From an uncultured Flavobacterium sp. (lineage in GTDB: Bacteria > Bacteroidota > Bacteroidia > Flavobacteriales > Flavobacteriaceae), in NCBI RefSeq assembly GCF_963422545.1, contig NZ_OY730260.1, forward strand, positions 62,001 through 126,000: a stretch of DNA of 64,000 bases. The letters are read 5' to 3'. Position 1 is the first letter of the stretch. Each line of letters starts with the position of its first letter. The translations under genes were made by a program, and so were the position numbers. The notes below the pieces were generated by a model. That model was not told the DNA's origin. It saw only the letters and a program-made list of their open reading frames with translations, and searched no databases. Shown piece after piece: positions 50,895-60,622 of the stretch.

Positions 50895-51046
50895 TTTTTT
50901 AAACGTACTGTTTGTCGAAATTGTAAAGGTTAGATATTTCGGAAACAAAACTTTATGGGAACTAATTTACCTGCTAAAAAACTGCATTATTATTTTCTTT
51001 TTAAAATTTAATTAATAAGAAATAACTTATGTATTGAGTTTTTATC

Positions 51047-51054
51047 TATATTTG
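51047..51054 (+). promoter_or_regulatory. Possible -7 element of the TonB receptor gene
   Basis: TATATTTG with no clear TTG at 17-23 bp; 120 bp upstream of the ATG. The 279-bp gap before the gene has no ORF. Confidence 0.3.
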
Positions 51055-51173
51055 AACTTTATCAACTCTTTTCCAGAGACCAATTTTATCTTTTGATATA
51101 AGAATTAAAAATGTTTTGAGAACCAAAGCAATTTTAATCTGAAAACTATTTATCAAAATAAGTTGGAATTTCC

Positions 51174-54011
51174 ATGGGAAAAAAATACATGTTGCTTTTT
51201 ATTTTATTGTCTTTTAAAGTTGTTTTTGCACAACAAGAAACTATTTTCTTAGGAATAGTGATTGATGCAAAGACGCAAAATCCTTTAGAAAATGTTGTTG
51301 TAAGTATTCAAAATTCTACGATAACACAACTCACAACCAAAAACGGAAAATTCGGGTTACATTCTGCAATTAAAGGAGAGCAGTTGCTTTTGTTGCGCAG
51401 TCAGGGATATAATGATTTGCTTTTAAAAGTGCAATCAAATTTTGGAGGACTGGTAAATCTCGGAATACTTCAATTAGAAGAGCGGTTTTCAGATGAAACG
51501 CCGGCAGCTTTAATTTCTTTGTTAGAAAGTGATTTATCAGATGATAGCAGTTCGTCTGAAATGACTTCCGGTTTACTACAATCATCAAAAGATGCTTTTA
51601 TGCAGGCTTCGGCGTTCAATTGGGGTCAAGCCCGATTTAGGGTTCGTGGTTTAGACAGCGAAAACGGAACCATGATGCTTAACGGCATGGTGATGAACAA
51701 AATCTATGACGGAAGACCACAATGGAGCAATTGGGGAGGTTTAAATAACGTGCTTAGAAATCAGGAATTTTCAGCAGGAGCAGCAGCTTCAGACTATACA
51801 TTTGGAGGTATTTTAGGAACGCAGCAAATATTTACGCGAGCTTCAATGTATAGAAAAGGCACACAACTTACCTTTTCGGGAAGCAATACTGCCTATAATT
51901 TAAGAGCAATAGGCACCTATGCTTCAGGAATGAATGTTTCCGGTTGGGCATTTGCAGTTTCGGCAGGAAAACGCTGGTCAGGAGAAGGTTACTTTGAAGG
52001 GACAAGTTTTGATGCAGAATCCTTTTTTATAAGTGTAGAAAAGAAATTAAATAAGAGGCAATCTTTAAATTTTACTGGATTTTATACGCCAAGTACACGT
52101 GCAAAAAACTCGGCTAATATAAATGAAGTAACACAATTAACAAGCGAAAAATACAATTCGTATTGGGGTTTTCAGAATGGAGAAAAACGAAACGCCAGAG
52201 TCAAAAATCTCGAAGAACCATTACTCATGCTCAATCATTATTTTAAGATTGATGAAAAAACAAATCTTAATTCGAGCGTAATGTATCAGTTTGGAAAAGT
52301 AGGAAACAGCAATATAGATTATCAAAGAGTAAATAGTCCCGATCCTGTTTATTATCGAAAATTGCCTAGTTATTATAGTTCACTTTACGGAAAAGACAAT
52401 GGAGAATTTTCAGGAGAGTTCACGCCAGATTATGAAAATGCCGAAAAAAGTAAAATGTTATTTCTTGAAAAGCCTCAAATAGATTGGGAAGCCATGTATC
52501 AGGCAAATCAAAGACCAGTTAGAAATTCTGATGGAATGATTACAGGTTATGAAACTTCACAAAGTCATTATGTTTTGTATGAAGATCGAACGGATGATAA
52601 GGTGTTTGCAGCAAATTCAAACTTAAATATACAGCTTTCTGAAAATAGTGCTTTTGATGGCGGAATTACATTTAGAAACCTAAAATCACATCAGTTTCAA
52701 TATCTTTTAGATTTACTTGGTGGGCAATATTTTGAAGATATTGATGCTTTTTATACTGGAAACGAGGCACAGTCAGATTTGCAAAACCCAAATCGGAATG
52801 TTAAAGAAGGGGATATTTATGGTTATAATTACAATTTTATAGCCACAACAATTGATGCTTTTACACAATTCAAATTCAGCTATAAAAAAGTTGATTTCTA
52901 TTTAGCACAATCTTATTCTGTTTCAGATTATCAAAGAGAAGGATTGTATCAAAACGGAATTTACCCGACATCTTCTTTAGGTAAGAGCCAAAAAGTGAAT
53001 TTTGAAAATTTTGGTTTCAAAGGTGGGTTTACTTATAAGATTTCGGGGAAACAGTGGTTGTTTTTTAACGGAATGCATCTTACGAGAGCTCCATCACTTC
53101 GAAATACATTTTCAAATTCGCGTTTGAATAATTCAGTTGTTGACGGAATTGAAAATGAAAATATCAGCAGTGCCGAAGGAAATTATGTATATCATTCGCC
53201 GAGGCTTAAAATGCGTTTTACAGGATATTACACTTTAATAAAAAATACCACCAAAACTTCCTTTTTTTATGCAGAAGGAATTTTTGACAGAGGAGCAAGT
53301 TACAATAGTACGGACGCTTTTGTTAGTCAGACTTTAACCCATTTGGACAAAAAGAATATTGGACTGGAACTCAGTTTTGAATATCAAATTTCATTAACAT
53401 TAAAGACAACGTTGTCTGCTGCTTATGGCAATTATACCTACAATAGCAATCCTAATGTTTCAATAACAAACGACGCAAATGCAGCCAAAGGAGATGCACA
53501 AACAACTTTTGATTTTGGAGAATCCTATCTTAAAAATTACAAACAACCGGGCATGCCGCAACAAGCCTATTCATTTGGACTGGAGTATAGAGATCCAAAA
53601 TATTGGTGGTTGGCAGCAAATATTAATTATTTGACCGAAAGTTATATCGATGTTTCACCTATAGCCCGAACGGCACGTTTTTATAAGAACTCAATAAGCG
53701 GTCTCGTCTTTCCTGAAGCCACAGAAGAGCGAGCAGCAATTTTATTAAAACAAGAAAAATTTGACCCAATTTCGTTATTGAACATTTCAGGAGGCAAATC
53801 ATGGAGAATTTCACGTAAATATATCGGGCTTTTTGCGAGTGTAAATAATGTTCTCGATGTAACGTATAAAACGGGTGGTTTTGAGCAAGCCCGAAATGCC
53901 AATTTTAGGGCGCTTAGCCAAGATGTTTCGAGTGGAACGCCATCATTTGGGCTTAAATATTTTTACGGATACGGGCGAACTTATTTCGTGAATTTAACTG
54001 TCAGTTTATAA
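51174..54011 (+). CDS. TonB-dependent outer-membrane receptor with carboxypeptidase-like N-domain
   Basis: 945 aa with a signal peptide (VVFAQQ). A carboxypeptidase-D-like regulatory repeat (GIVIDAKTQNPLENVVVSIQ, TTKNGKFGL) is followed by the plug (ARFRVRGLDSENGTMMLNGM, WSNWGGLNNVLRNQEFSAG) and a large barrel (ending YFVNLTVSL). The protein imports a ligand with TonB. It is followed at 21 bp by a DUF5689 lipoprotein, its likely surface partner. Substrate unknown. Confidence 0.9.
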   Translation: MGKKYMLLFILLSFKVVFAQQETIFLGIVIDAKTQNPLENVVVSIQNSTITQLTTKNGKFGLHSAIKGEQLLLLRSQGYNDLLLKVQSNFGGLVNLGILQLEERFSDETPAALISLLESDLSDDSSSSEMTSGLLQSSKDAFMQASAFNWGQARFRVRGLDSENGTMMLNGMVMNKIYDGRPQWSNWGGLNNVLRNQEFSAGAAASDYTFGGILGTQQIFTRASMYRKGTQLTFSGSNTAYNLRAIGTYASGMNVSGWAFAVSAGKRWSGEGYFEGTSFDAESFFISVEKKLNKRQSLNFTGFYTPSTRAKNSANINEVTQLTSEKYNSYWGFQNGEKRNARVKNLEEPLLMLNHYFKIDEKTNLNSSVMYQFGKVGNSNIDYQRVNSPDPVYYRKLPSYYSSLYGKDNGEFSGEFTPDYENAEKSKMLFLEKPQIDWEAMYQANQRPVRNSDGMITGYETSQSHYVLYEDRTDDKVFAANSNLNIQLSENSAFDGGITFRNLKSHQFQYLLDLLGGQYFEDIDAFYTGNEAQSDLQNPNRNVKEGDIYGYNYNFIATTIDAFTQFKFSYKKVDFYLAQSYSVSDYQREGLYQNGIYPTSSLGKSQKVNFENFGFKGGFTYKISGKQWLFFNGMHLTRAPSLRNTFSNSRLNNSVVDGIENENISSAEGNYVYHSPRLKMRFTGYYTLIKNTTKTSFFYAEGIFDRGASYNSTDAFVSQTLTHLDKKNIGLELSFEYQISLTLKTTLSAAYGNYTYNSNPNVSITNDANAAKGDAQTTFDFGESYLKNYKQPGMPQQAYSFGLEYRDPKYWWLAANINYLTESYIDVSPIARTARFYKNSISGLVFPEATEERAAILLKQEKFDPISLLNISGGKSWRISRKYIGLFASVNNVLDVTYKTGGFEQARNANFRALSQDVSSGTPSFGLKYFYGYGRTYFVNLTVSL

Positions 54012-54032
54012 AATTTAAAAAACACATTTGTA

Positions 54033-55382
54033 ATGAAAAATAGCTTTTTGATTTCATTTTTTACGTCATTATTCGTCTTGTTTTGTAGTTGTAACAATGA
54101 AGTCGAAATTCCTAAATTGTCTTGTACACAACCTGATTTAACAGTAAATCAAACCGTTCAAAAAGTTAAGGATATTTCAGGTTCAGTTCCCAAACAATAC
54201 AATTATAATGATGTAATTGAAGCTTATGTAGTATCGAGTGATGAAGAAGGAAATTTTTTCAAGGCAATTTCTTTTCAAACTTTGGCAACGGATAAAATAC
54301 CTGCAATAGGATTTAGTATTCCGGTTGATGTCTCAAACTCTTATATAGATTTTCGTGTTGGAAATAAGGTATATATAAAACTTAAAAATCAATTTACAGA
54401 TTTATATTTCGGAGGTTTGCGCGTTGGAAGTTTGTACGTAAGTAATTCCGGAGATCCAACAATTGGCAGAGTTTCGCAAAATGATTATAAAAATGTACTA
54501 AACGCTTCCTGTGCAGTTATTGATGAAAGCCATCTAGTTCAGTCGGTTTCTGTTGAAGAAGCGTTGAACGATAATAAGCTCAATACATTAATAGAGTTAA
54601 CAAATGTGCAGTTTACAGAAGCTGCAATCGGTCGCCATTATTTTGAAGAATCAAATAATATAGGCGGTTCTACAAATTGGAATTTAAGAGACAAAACAGG
54701 CAATCAGATTATTTTTAGAACAAGTAGTTATGCCAGTTTTGCAGATCATTTTGTGCCTGAAGGTAACGGAAAAATTAGAGGCATATTGACAAAATTTGGA
54801 TCAGATTATCAACTGATGATCAGATCAGAAAAGGATGTAGTAATGAACGGAAAAAGAAATGTTCCATTTTTTTCGGAAGATTTTCAATCGGTAAAAAACA
54901 ATGTAAATTTTGTTTTACCGGGTTGGAGTAATATTGTACAAAAAGCTTCAAAATTATGGAAAAGTATGTTGTATGCCGGAAATGGTTATGCAGAGTTTAA
55001 TACAACAAGTACAACTGCTGCTGAAAATATCGCATGGTTAGTAACTCCAAAAATCAATACGACGGGTTACAAAAATTCAGTTTTGTCATTTAGAAGTGCA
55101 CAACATGATTTAAAAACTGATTCTCCGTTGAACGCTTTAGAAGTTTATATATCAACAAATTTTGACGGATCAAATATCACCAAAGCAACCTGGACAAAAT
55201 TAGAAGCGAATTTTCCTTCGTTGTCAACGCCTTCCCGACAGTTTATTAGTTCCGGCGGAATTGATTTGTCTTTTTATTCAGGAAATATTCATATTGCGTT
55301 TAAATACATCGGATCTGGTAAGGATAAAACCCTTAATGGTGCTTTTATGGTTGATGATGTTAGAATTTTTGGCGAAAAGTAG
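54033..55382 (+). CDS. DUF5689 / choice-of-anchor J lipoprotein
   Basis: 449 aa with lipobox (FVLFCSCNN). The N-terminal half (EAYVVSSDEEGNFFKAISFQ, RVGNKVYIKLKNQFTDLYFG) fits DUF5689; the C-terminal half (FFSEDFQSVKNNVNFVLPGW, KSMLYAGNGYAEFNTTSTTA, FKYIGSGKDKTLNGAFMVDD) is a beta-sandwich choice-of-anchor J module. DUF5689 proteins accompany receptor genes in Bacteroidota and act at the cell surface as ligand-binding partners; the ligand is unknown. Confidence 0.8.
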   Translation: MKNSFLISFFTSLFVLFCSCNNEVEIPKLSCTQPDLTVNQTVQKVKDISGSVPKQYNYNDVIEAYVVSSDEEGNFFKAISFQTLATDKIPAIGFSIPVDVSNSYIDFRVGNKVYIKLKNQFTDLYFGGLRVGSLYVSNSGDPTIGRVSQNDYKNVLNASCAVIDESHLVQSVSVEEALNDNKLNTLIELTNVQFTEAAIGRHYFEESNNIGGSTNWNLRDKTGNQIIFRTSSYASFADHFVPEGNGKIRGILTKFGSDYQLMIRSEKDVVMNGKRNVPFFSEDFQSVKNNVNFVLPGWSNIVQKASKLWKSMLYAGNGYAEFNTTSTTAAENIAWLVTPKINTTGYKNSVLSFRSAQHDLKTDSPLNALEVYISTNFDGSNITKATWTKLEANFPSLSTPSRQFISSGGIDLSFYSGNIHIAFKYIGSGKDKTLNGAFMVDDVRIFGEK

Positions 55383-55520
55383 GTTGGGTTATCTTTAAAA
55401 ATATATTTAATATATTGATTTTCAGACAATAATTTAACAGCGTACTATTTTTGAGATTTAAACTGTTAAAATTTGATAGAATTTTGTATTTTGGTCATCC
55501 CAAACTAATACAAATACTAC

Positions 55521-56390
55521 ATGAAAACCTACTTTATCGCCATCATGATGATGGTTTTTCCATGCTTGCTGCACAGTCAGAACGAAGACACAGCACCTGT
55601 TCGATTAAAACAAATCAACATTGTCAAAACAAATTATCAAAATTCTAAAGATGGTGAAATCGTTAATAAAACGGTTTTGTTTAAAGACGGAAAAATTCAG
55701 ACCATTACCACTTCAGATGTTATTCAGCATTTTTTTTACAATCCTAAAGGACTGTTGGATATGACCGTAAAAGACAAAGTAGGAAGTGATTGGAAAGAAG
55801 TTGTAAATTACACTTATAATGCAGATAACAACATCACAAAATTTGTCAAAAAATACCAGGAAGGCCCTGATTATATTACTAAAGTTGTAACTTTTTTTTA
55901 TGAAGGCGCAAGAGTAAAAGTAACTACTAAAAAAAGTACAAACCATCAGGATTTAGTTGATGACATCGAATATATAATTGAAAACGGTATTATCGTAAGA
56001 CGTACTTCACGCGATAGAAACAAAGCAATTATTGGTAAAATCGAATATGTTTATACCAATGATAATGTTGTGAAACATAAAGGTCTTGTTGGAGATAAAA
56101 TTTCTAAAACCTATACTTTTGATGATAAAAAATCTGTAGATCAGTTAATCGTTCAAAGTCTTTTTGGTGATAACTATAAAGTAATTGTGCCAATGATTTC
56201 TTATCATGAAGACGAATTTAGCTTTGAAGCGATCTCTTATAATAACGAAGTAAACTTTAGTCCGTCATCTACTGTTTTAGTTGGTGTAAGTAGAAAATAC
56301 AAATACAACAAATTAAATTTCCCAATCTCATGTTCTCAAATTGAGGAAAACGGAATCGTAAAAACGGAAAAAACATTTATCTACGAATAA
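55521..56390 (+). CDS. Exported hypothetical protein with YD-like repeats
   Basis: 289 aa with signal peptide (FPCLLHSQ). The body repeats short strands such as VNYTYNADNNITKFVKKYQE, KTYTFDDKKSVDQLI and IEYVYTNDNVV, a YD/RHS-like pattern of periplasmic or surface proteins in this phylum. No catalytic motif. Follows the DUF5689 gene by 138 bp. Function unknown. Confidence 0.5.
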   Translation: MKTYFIAIMMMVFPCLLHSQNEDTAPVRLKQINIVKTNYQNSKDGEIVNKTVLFKDGKIQTITTSDVIQHFFYNPKGLLDMTVKDKVGSDWKEVVNYTYNADNNITKFVKKYQEGPDYITKVVTFFYEGARVKVTTKKSTNHQDLVDDIEYIIENGIIVRRTSRDRNKAIIGKIEYVYTNDNVVKHKGLVGDKISKTYTFDDKKSVDQLIVQSLFGDNYKVIVPMISYHEDEFSFEAISYNNEVNFSPSSTVLVGVSRKYKYNKLNFPISCSQIEENGIVKTEKTFIYE

Positions 56391-56558
56391 ATTTTTGTTT
56401 TTAATTTATTTAAGAACCATTTAAAAATTAAATTTTTATTGAGATTAAGTTCTTGATATTTTTAATTTTTAGATGGTTTCTGTTTTTAGGCAATATGATA
56501 AATTGCTAATAAGAACTTAAAAAAGAAATTCTATAAGTGTTAGTACCTTACAAATCAT

Positions 56559-56566
56559 TAAATTTG
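56559..56566 (+). promoter_or_regulatory. Promoter -7 element of hflX
   Basis: TAAATTTG, 16 bp before the hflX ATG; a TTA at the upstream box position is weak. Confidence 0.45.
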
Positions 56567-56582
56567 CACCTTATTCAAAGCT

Positions 56583-57815
56583 ATGTTAGAAAAAGAAGTT
56601 ATAAATTTTGAAAGAACTGCCATTGTTGGTATTGTAACTCAAAATCAAAGTGAGGAAAAACTTAACGAATATCTGGATGAACTGGAGTTTTTAACTTTCA
56701 CCGCAGGAGGTGAAGTTATAAAACGCTTTACTCAAAAAATGGAACGTCCAAACCCGAAGACCTTTGTAGGAACGGGGAAAATAGATGAAATCAATCTTTT
56801 TGTAAAAGAAAATGAGATATCGACTTTAATTTTTGATGATGAATTGTCACCATCTCAGCAAAAAAATATTTCGAGAATTATTGATTGCAAAATCTTAGAC
56901 AGAACAAATTTAATTTTGGATATTTTTGCGCAAAGAGCTGAAACGTCGTATGCACGAACTCAGGTAGAATTGGCACAATGTATCTATTTATTGCCAAGAC
57001 TTTCCGGTTTATGGACGCACCTTGAACGTCAAAAAGGAGGTATTGGTATGCGTGGTCCGGGAGAAACAGAGATCGAAACCGATAGACGTATTGTACGTGA
57101 CAGAATCTCGTTGCTGAAGGATAAAATCAAAACGATCGACAAACAAATGGGAGTTCAGCGTAGCAATCGCGGTGCAATGGTTCGTGTTGCTCTTGTTGGA
57201 TATACCAATGTTGGTAAATCGACTTTGATGAATGCAGTAGGTAAAAGTGATGTTTTTGTTGAGAATAAATTATTTGCAACTCTTGATACAACGGTTCGAA
57301 AAGTGGTTATCAAAAACTTGCCATTTTTGCTTTCAGACACTGTAGGTTTTATTAGAAAATTGCCAACACAATTGGTTGATTCTTTTAAAAGCACGCTGGA
57401 TGAGGTTCGTGAAGCCGATTTATTGCTGCACATTGTAGATATTTCACATCCTGATTTTGAGGATCATATCGAATCTGTAAATCAGACTCTGCATGATATA
57501 AAAGCACATGAGAAACCAGTTATAATGGTTTTTAATAAAATTGATGCTTATAAACATTTGACGATCGATGAGGATGATTTGATGACAGAAAAAACGCCAA
57601 GACATTATACTCTTGATGAGTGGAAAACAACCTGGATGCATCGTTTAGGAGAAGAAAAAGCGTTGTTTATTTCGGCTACAAATAAAGAAAATTTTGAGGA
57701 GTTTAGAGAAAGGGTTTACGAAGCTGTTCGCCAGATTCATATTACCAGATTCCCGTACAATAAATTCTTGTATCCTGATTATAAGGATGCAATCGAAAAA
57801 GAGGAAGAGGAATAA
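56583..57815 (+). CDS. hflX: GTPase HflX
   Basis: 410 aa ribosome-rescue GTPase that splits stalled or heat-damaged ribosomes. HflX N-domain: TFVGTGKIDEI, LERQKGGIGMRGPGETEIET. G1 is G206-YTNVGKS213; G3 is SDTVGFIRKLP; G4 is NKID. The C-terminal HflX extension is intact. Monocistronic; a large palindrome separates it from the convergent DUF3078 gene. Confidence 0.95.
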   Translation: MLEKEVINFERTAIVGIVTQNQSEEKLNEYLDELEFLTFTAGGEVIKRFTQKMERPNPKTFVGTGKIDEINLFVKENEISTLIFDDELSPSQQKNISRIIDCKILDRTNLILDIFAQRAETSYARTQVELAQCIYLLPRLSGLWTHLERQKGGIGMRGPGETEIETDRRIVRDRISLLKDKIKTIDKQMGVQRSNRGAMVRVALVGYTNVGKSTLMNAVGKSDVFVENKLFATLDTTVRKVVIKNLPFLLSDTVGFIRKLPTQLVDSFKSTLDEVREADLLLHIVDISHPDFEDHIESVNQTLHDIKAHEKPVIMVFNKIDAYKHLTIDEDDLMTEKTPRHYTLDEWKTTWMHRLGEEKALFISATNKENFEEFRERVYEAVRQIHITRFPYNKFLYPDYKDAIEKEEEE

Positions 57816-57820
57816 ATTAA

Positions 57821-57963
57821 TTTACCGCAAAGAGCGCCAAGATTATATTAAAGTATCTTCACAAAATACAAAGTTCGCAAAGCTAAATCTATATATTGCT
57901 TTGCGAACTTTGTATTTATATAAAAACCTAACTTAAAAAAATCTTGGCGCTCTTTGCGGTAAA
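57821..57963. repeat. 143-bp nested perfect palindrome between hflX and the DUF3078 gene
   Basis: Outer arms 57821-57844 and 57940-57963 are 24 bp, exactly complementary (built on CCGCAAAGAGCGCCAAG). Inner arms 57864-57883 and 57898-57917 are 20 bp, also exact (AAATACAAAGTTCGCAAAGC). It may act as a bidirectional transcription barrier; it is unlike the ACCATATAAG family. Confidence 0.7.
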
Positions 57964-57986
57964 ATTAAACGGTTTGTGATTTCAAA

Positions 57987-58937
57987 TTAAAATCCGAAAT
58001 TAATTCCTAAACCAAAAACTTCTCTGGTTTGGAAACCCTGAAAGGCGTTATCATCATAAATAGTCTGGAAGGATAAATTGGCAGATAAAAATCTGTTTAC
58101 TTTCATGATTATATTTAATGAATAATTGATGTCTATGTTTTGTGGATCTTGTAAATAATTAGAATATAAGTTCAAAGTATTTTCAGCAGTTACGTTGGTC
58201 ATTAGGGCTAATTTGTAATAAACTGAGGTATAGAAACCTAATTCGTAACGCATGCTTTTGTTAGCATCTACTCCAAAATAATCACCACTAACATAAGGTA
58301 AACCAGTAGTCTGATCGATTCCTGAGGTATAAGCGCTGTCAACAAAAGTGAATTTTGAAGTTAAAGGTGCAAAGTTTATTTTGAGATTATCATCTTTTGT
58401 CCAGTAAATACCTGGACCTGTAGTAAGATAACCAGGAGACATGAATTTGGTGTTTTCAGTTCTGATTTCTTTTCCGTTTACATCTTTGCCATATAAGTAA
58501 CCTGTTGAAAATTGAGTTCTGAAATTCAGAAAGTAAGAGTAATACCATTGTCCAAAAGCCCTTTTTCCTACTATTGAGTTGAATTCTAAACGGTCATCAG
58601 TTTTCTTTTCGAAGTCAGCATTTTTAGTTTGCAAAAGTCCGTAATAGGCTAAAACTTTATTGTCCCATGTAAGGTCGTCTTTTTTGTAATTAAAATCGTA
58701 ATTGATTCCTAAAGTTCCCGAAAAGCTATCTTCACCTCCGGCAATCCAGTTATTAAAGCTTGATTGATTTAATAAAAGAGAAACTGTTCCTTTTGCTTTC
58801 CAGCCTTCTCCTTCGATAGTATCATTTATTTTTTTTATCGCTTTCTCAGTATTCTGAATTAATTCTTTTTCTGAATTTTGGGCTTGAACAAAAGTAAAGT
58901 TTGCTAAAATAAAGAGTAATAAAGCTAGCTTTCTCAT
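57987..58937 (-). CDS. DUF3078 outer-membrane-barrel-like protein
   Basis: 316 aa from the ATG at 58935-58937, giving signal peptide MRKLALLLFILANFTFVQAQ. Landmarks are TVSLLLNQSSFNNWIAGGED, SFSGTLGINYDFNYKKDDLT, GYLTTGPGIYWTKDDNLK. Many short strands ending in VFGLGINFGF suggest an outer-membrane barrel. TATATTTG (58962-58969, minus strand) is the promoter -7 element, which rules out the longer start at 58964. Function unknown. Confidence 0.85.
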   Translation of the reverse strand: MRKLALLLFILANFTFVQAQNSEKELIQNTEKAIKKINDTIEGEGWKAKGTVSLLLNQSSFNNWIAGGEDSFSGTLGINYDFNYKKDDLTWDNKVLAYYGLLQTKNADFEKKTDDRLEFNSIVGKRAFGQWYYSYFLNFRTQFSTGYLYGKDVNGKEIRTENTKFMSPGYLTTGPGIYWTKDDNLKINFAPLTSKFTFVDSAYTSGIDQTTGLPYVSGDYFGVDANKSMRYELGFYTSVYYKLALMTNVTAENTLNLYSNYLQDPQNIDINYSLNIIMKVNRFLSANLSFQTIYDDNAFQGFQTREVFGLGINFGF

Positions 58938-59014
58938 GGGTTTTAAGTTTAAGTGTATTAACAAATATACTAAAAACCGAGAAAAGGTTCGGAGTTATTG
59001 GCTCTGAAAGAAAG

Positions 59015-59524
59015 TTATTTCTTAGATTCTTTGTATAAAGGTACCGCAGAACAAGCTTCGCCGTACATAATACTTCTTGCAAAAGGCTGCAAGTAAGTTG
59101 TCGCCAAAATGTAAGCACGCATTGGGACAGGTTTTCTGGAACACCCTTTTACAATAACAGGTTTGTTTTTGTATGCCGAGTAATCGAGTTGTGTTAAGAT
59201 TTCTTCGTATAAACTTCCGTCTAAATCTTCGATTGTTCCATTAACTACTTTTTTTGCATAAGGTGCCAATTGGACAGCAACTAAAATTAATGCCCAAGCC
59301 GGTACAATAGCATCTGTACTGCAATTTACAGCCACATATTGATCCTGATATTGTGACCAATCGTGGTTTTTTAAGTGCTCTCTAAAGTCTTTTTCTTTCA
59401 ACAAAAAACCTTCCAAAAGCCATTGCGAAATATCAATTTGCACACGAACTCCTTTTGGATAATAATCTTCAAGATCAAAAACTTCTAATGCGCTATTGGC
59501 AACTTTATTAACGATTTCTTCCAT
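59015..59524 (-). CDS. DUF2480 family protein
   Basis: 169 aa, cytoplasmic. EIVNKVANSALEVFDLEDYY, RVQIDISQWLLEGFLLKEKD, VAVNCSTDAIVPAWALILVA and KPVIVKGCSRKPVPMRAYIL are the family pattern. DUF2480 is encoded next to suf Fe-S genes across Flavobacteriia, as here. Two conserved Cys (NCSTDA, GCSRKP) could bind metal or a cluster; a role in Fe-S metabolism is inferred from neighbours. Confidence 0.85.
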   Translation of the reverse strand: MEEIVNKVANSALEVFDLEDYYPKGVRVQIDISQWLLEGFLLKEKDFREHLKNHDWSQYQDQYVAVNCSTDAIVPAWALILVAVQLAPYAKKVVNGTIEDLDGSLYEEILTQLDYSAYKNKPVIVKGCSRKPVPMRAYILATTYLQPFARSIMYGEACSAVPLYKESKK

Positions 59525-59537
59525 GGTTATTAGTTTT

Positions 59538-59683
59538 CAGTCGCAGTTTTCAGTCACAGTGAAATGCTGTGAGTTGAGACTGAAAACTGCGACTGCTGAC
59601 TGTATACTTTTTTAAAGCATTTTTTATTCTTTAGTTTTAGCCGCAAAGTTAAATACTGGATACTGCGACTGAAAACTGAAAAC
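59538..59683. repeat. Inverted and direct repeats between DUF2480 and the MIP18-like gene
   Basis: CAGTCGCAGTTTTCAGTC (59538-59555) is the exact reverse complement of GACTGAAAACTGCGACTG (59578-59595). A related copy ACTGCGACTGAAAACTGAAA lies at about 59662-59681. Flavobacterial intergenic repeat type. Confidence 0.55.
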
Positions 59684-59685
59684 TT

Positions 59686-60009
59686 TTAAAGCATTCCTAA
59701 TTCTAATTTTGCTTCTTCGCTCATTAAATCTTTGCTCCAAGGCGGATCAAAAGTAATTTCAACATCAACATCTTTTATGTATTCTATTGTTTTTACTTTT
59801 TCTTCAACTTCTCTTGGTAAACTTTCCGCAACCGGACAGTTTGGAGAGGTCAAAGTCATTAAGATTTTTACTTCGTAATCAGTATTTACCATTACGTCAT
59901 AAATTAATCCTAATTCATAAATATCTACAGGAATCTCCGGATCATAAATGCCTTTTAAAACTTTTACAATTGATTCTCCTAATTCGTTTGTGTCTATTAC
60001 GTGTTCCAT
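59686..60009 (-). CDS. MIP18/SufT-family (DUF59) iron-sulfur assembly protein
   Basis: 107 aa. The conserved block is GIYDPEIPVDIYELGLIYDV with LTSPNCPVAESLPREVEEKV (Cys near residue 59), and WSKDLMSEEAKLELGML at the end. The family helps target or mature Fe-S proteins. It lies in a minus-strand cluster with sufS, sufE and DUF2480. Bacteroidota Fe-S DUF59 proteins are often called SufT. Confidence 0.85.
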   Translation of the reverse strand: MEHVIDTNELGESIVKVLKGIYDPEIPVDIYELGLIYDVMVNTDYEVKILMTLTSPNCPVAESLPREVEEKVKTIEYIKDVDVEITFDPPWSKDLMSEEAKLELGML

Positions 60010-60029
60010 TTTTGCTTTTTTTGTTTTTC

Positions 60030-60134
60030 ACCATATAAGTTATATAAGTTCATTTAAATGGCGTGTCTATATTTTATTTTGTTATGTAAATTATAAGTTC
60101 ATTTAAAAGTTCAACTTATAATTTCTTATATGGT
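60030..60134. repeat. ACCATATAAG palindromic element, copy 2
   Basis: 105 bp from ACCATATAAGT to CTTATATGGT, internal ATAAGTTCATTTAAA twice. It lies between the MIP18-like gene and the GxxExxY gene. Confidence 0.7.
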
Positions 60135-60150
60135 TTAATATACTTAGTTT

Positions 60151-60561
60151 TTAATCTTCCAGCCAGCGATATAATTCGTTGACGTATGTTTTTTGACCTT
60201 CGTGATAAATATTTGTTACATTGAAATTTATCATTAATCCTATTGGCGACTTTAGAAGTTTCATATAAGACATTAGTTTGGCAATATGAACAGGTACGAT
60301 TTTATCGACGGCTTTTAATTCCAGAACTAAACAGTTTTCGATGAATAAATCACATCTTAAGTCAGATTCAAGTTCTAAGCCTTTATACTCAACTGGAATT
60401 ATCAATTCAGATTGAAAATTAATTCCTCTTAGAGATAATTCTTTAATCATGCATTGATGATAAATGCTTTCTAAAAGTCCAGCTCCAATATTTTTATGAA
60501 CCTCAATTGCTGCTCCGTTAACCTGATAAATTAGATCAGTCAAATATCTCTTTGTTATCAT
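60151..60561 (-). CDS. GxxExxY protein
   Basis: 136 aa. GAGLLESIYHQCMIKEL carries the family motif G-x-x-E-x-x-Y; VEYKGLELESDLRCDLFIEN and VLELKAVDKIVPVH look like a PD-(D/E)xK-type nuclease core (D..LELK), as is usual for this family. Biological role unknown. It interrupts the suf cluster and has one copy of the palindromic repeat on each side, so it may have entered together with them. Confidence 0.8.
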   Translation of the reverse strand: MITKRYLTDLIYQVNGAAIEVHKNIGAGLLESIYHQCMIKELSLRGINFQSELIIPVEYKGLELESDLRCDLFIENCLVLELKAVDKIVPVHIAKLMSYMKLLKSPIGLMINFNVTNIYHEGQKTYVNELYRWLED

Positions 60562-60622
60562 TTACTTTTTCAGCAATAATAACAAATAAAAAACGAAAGA
60601 TAAAACTTACTTTTTGTTTTTC

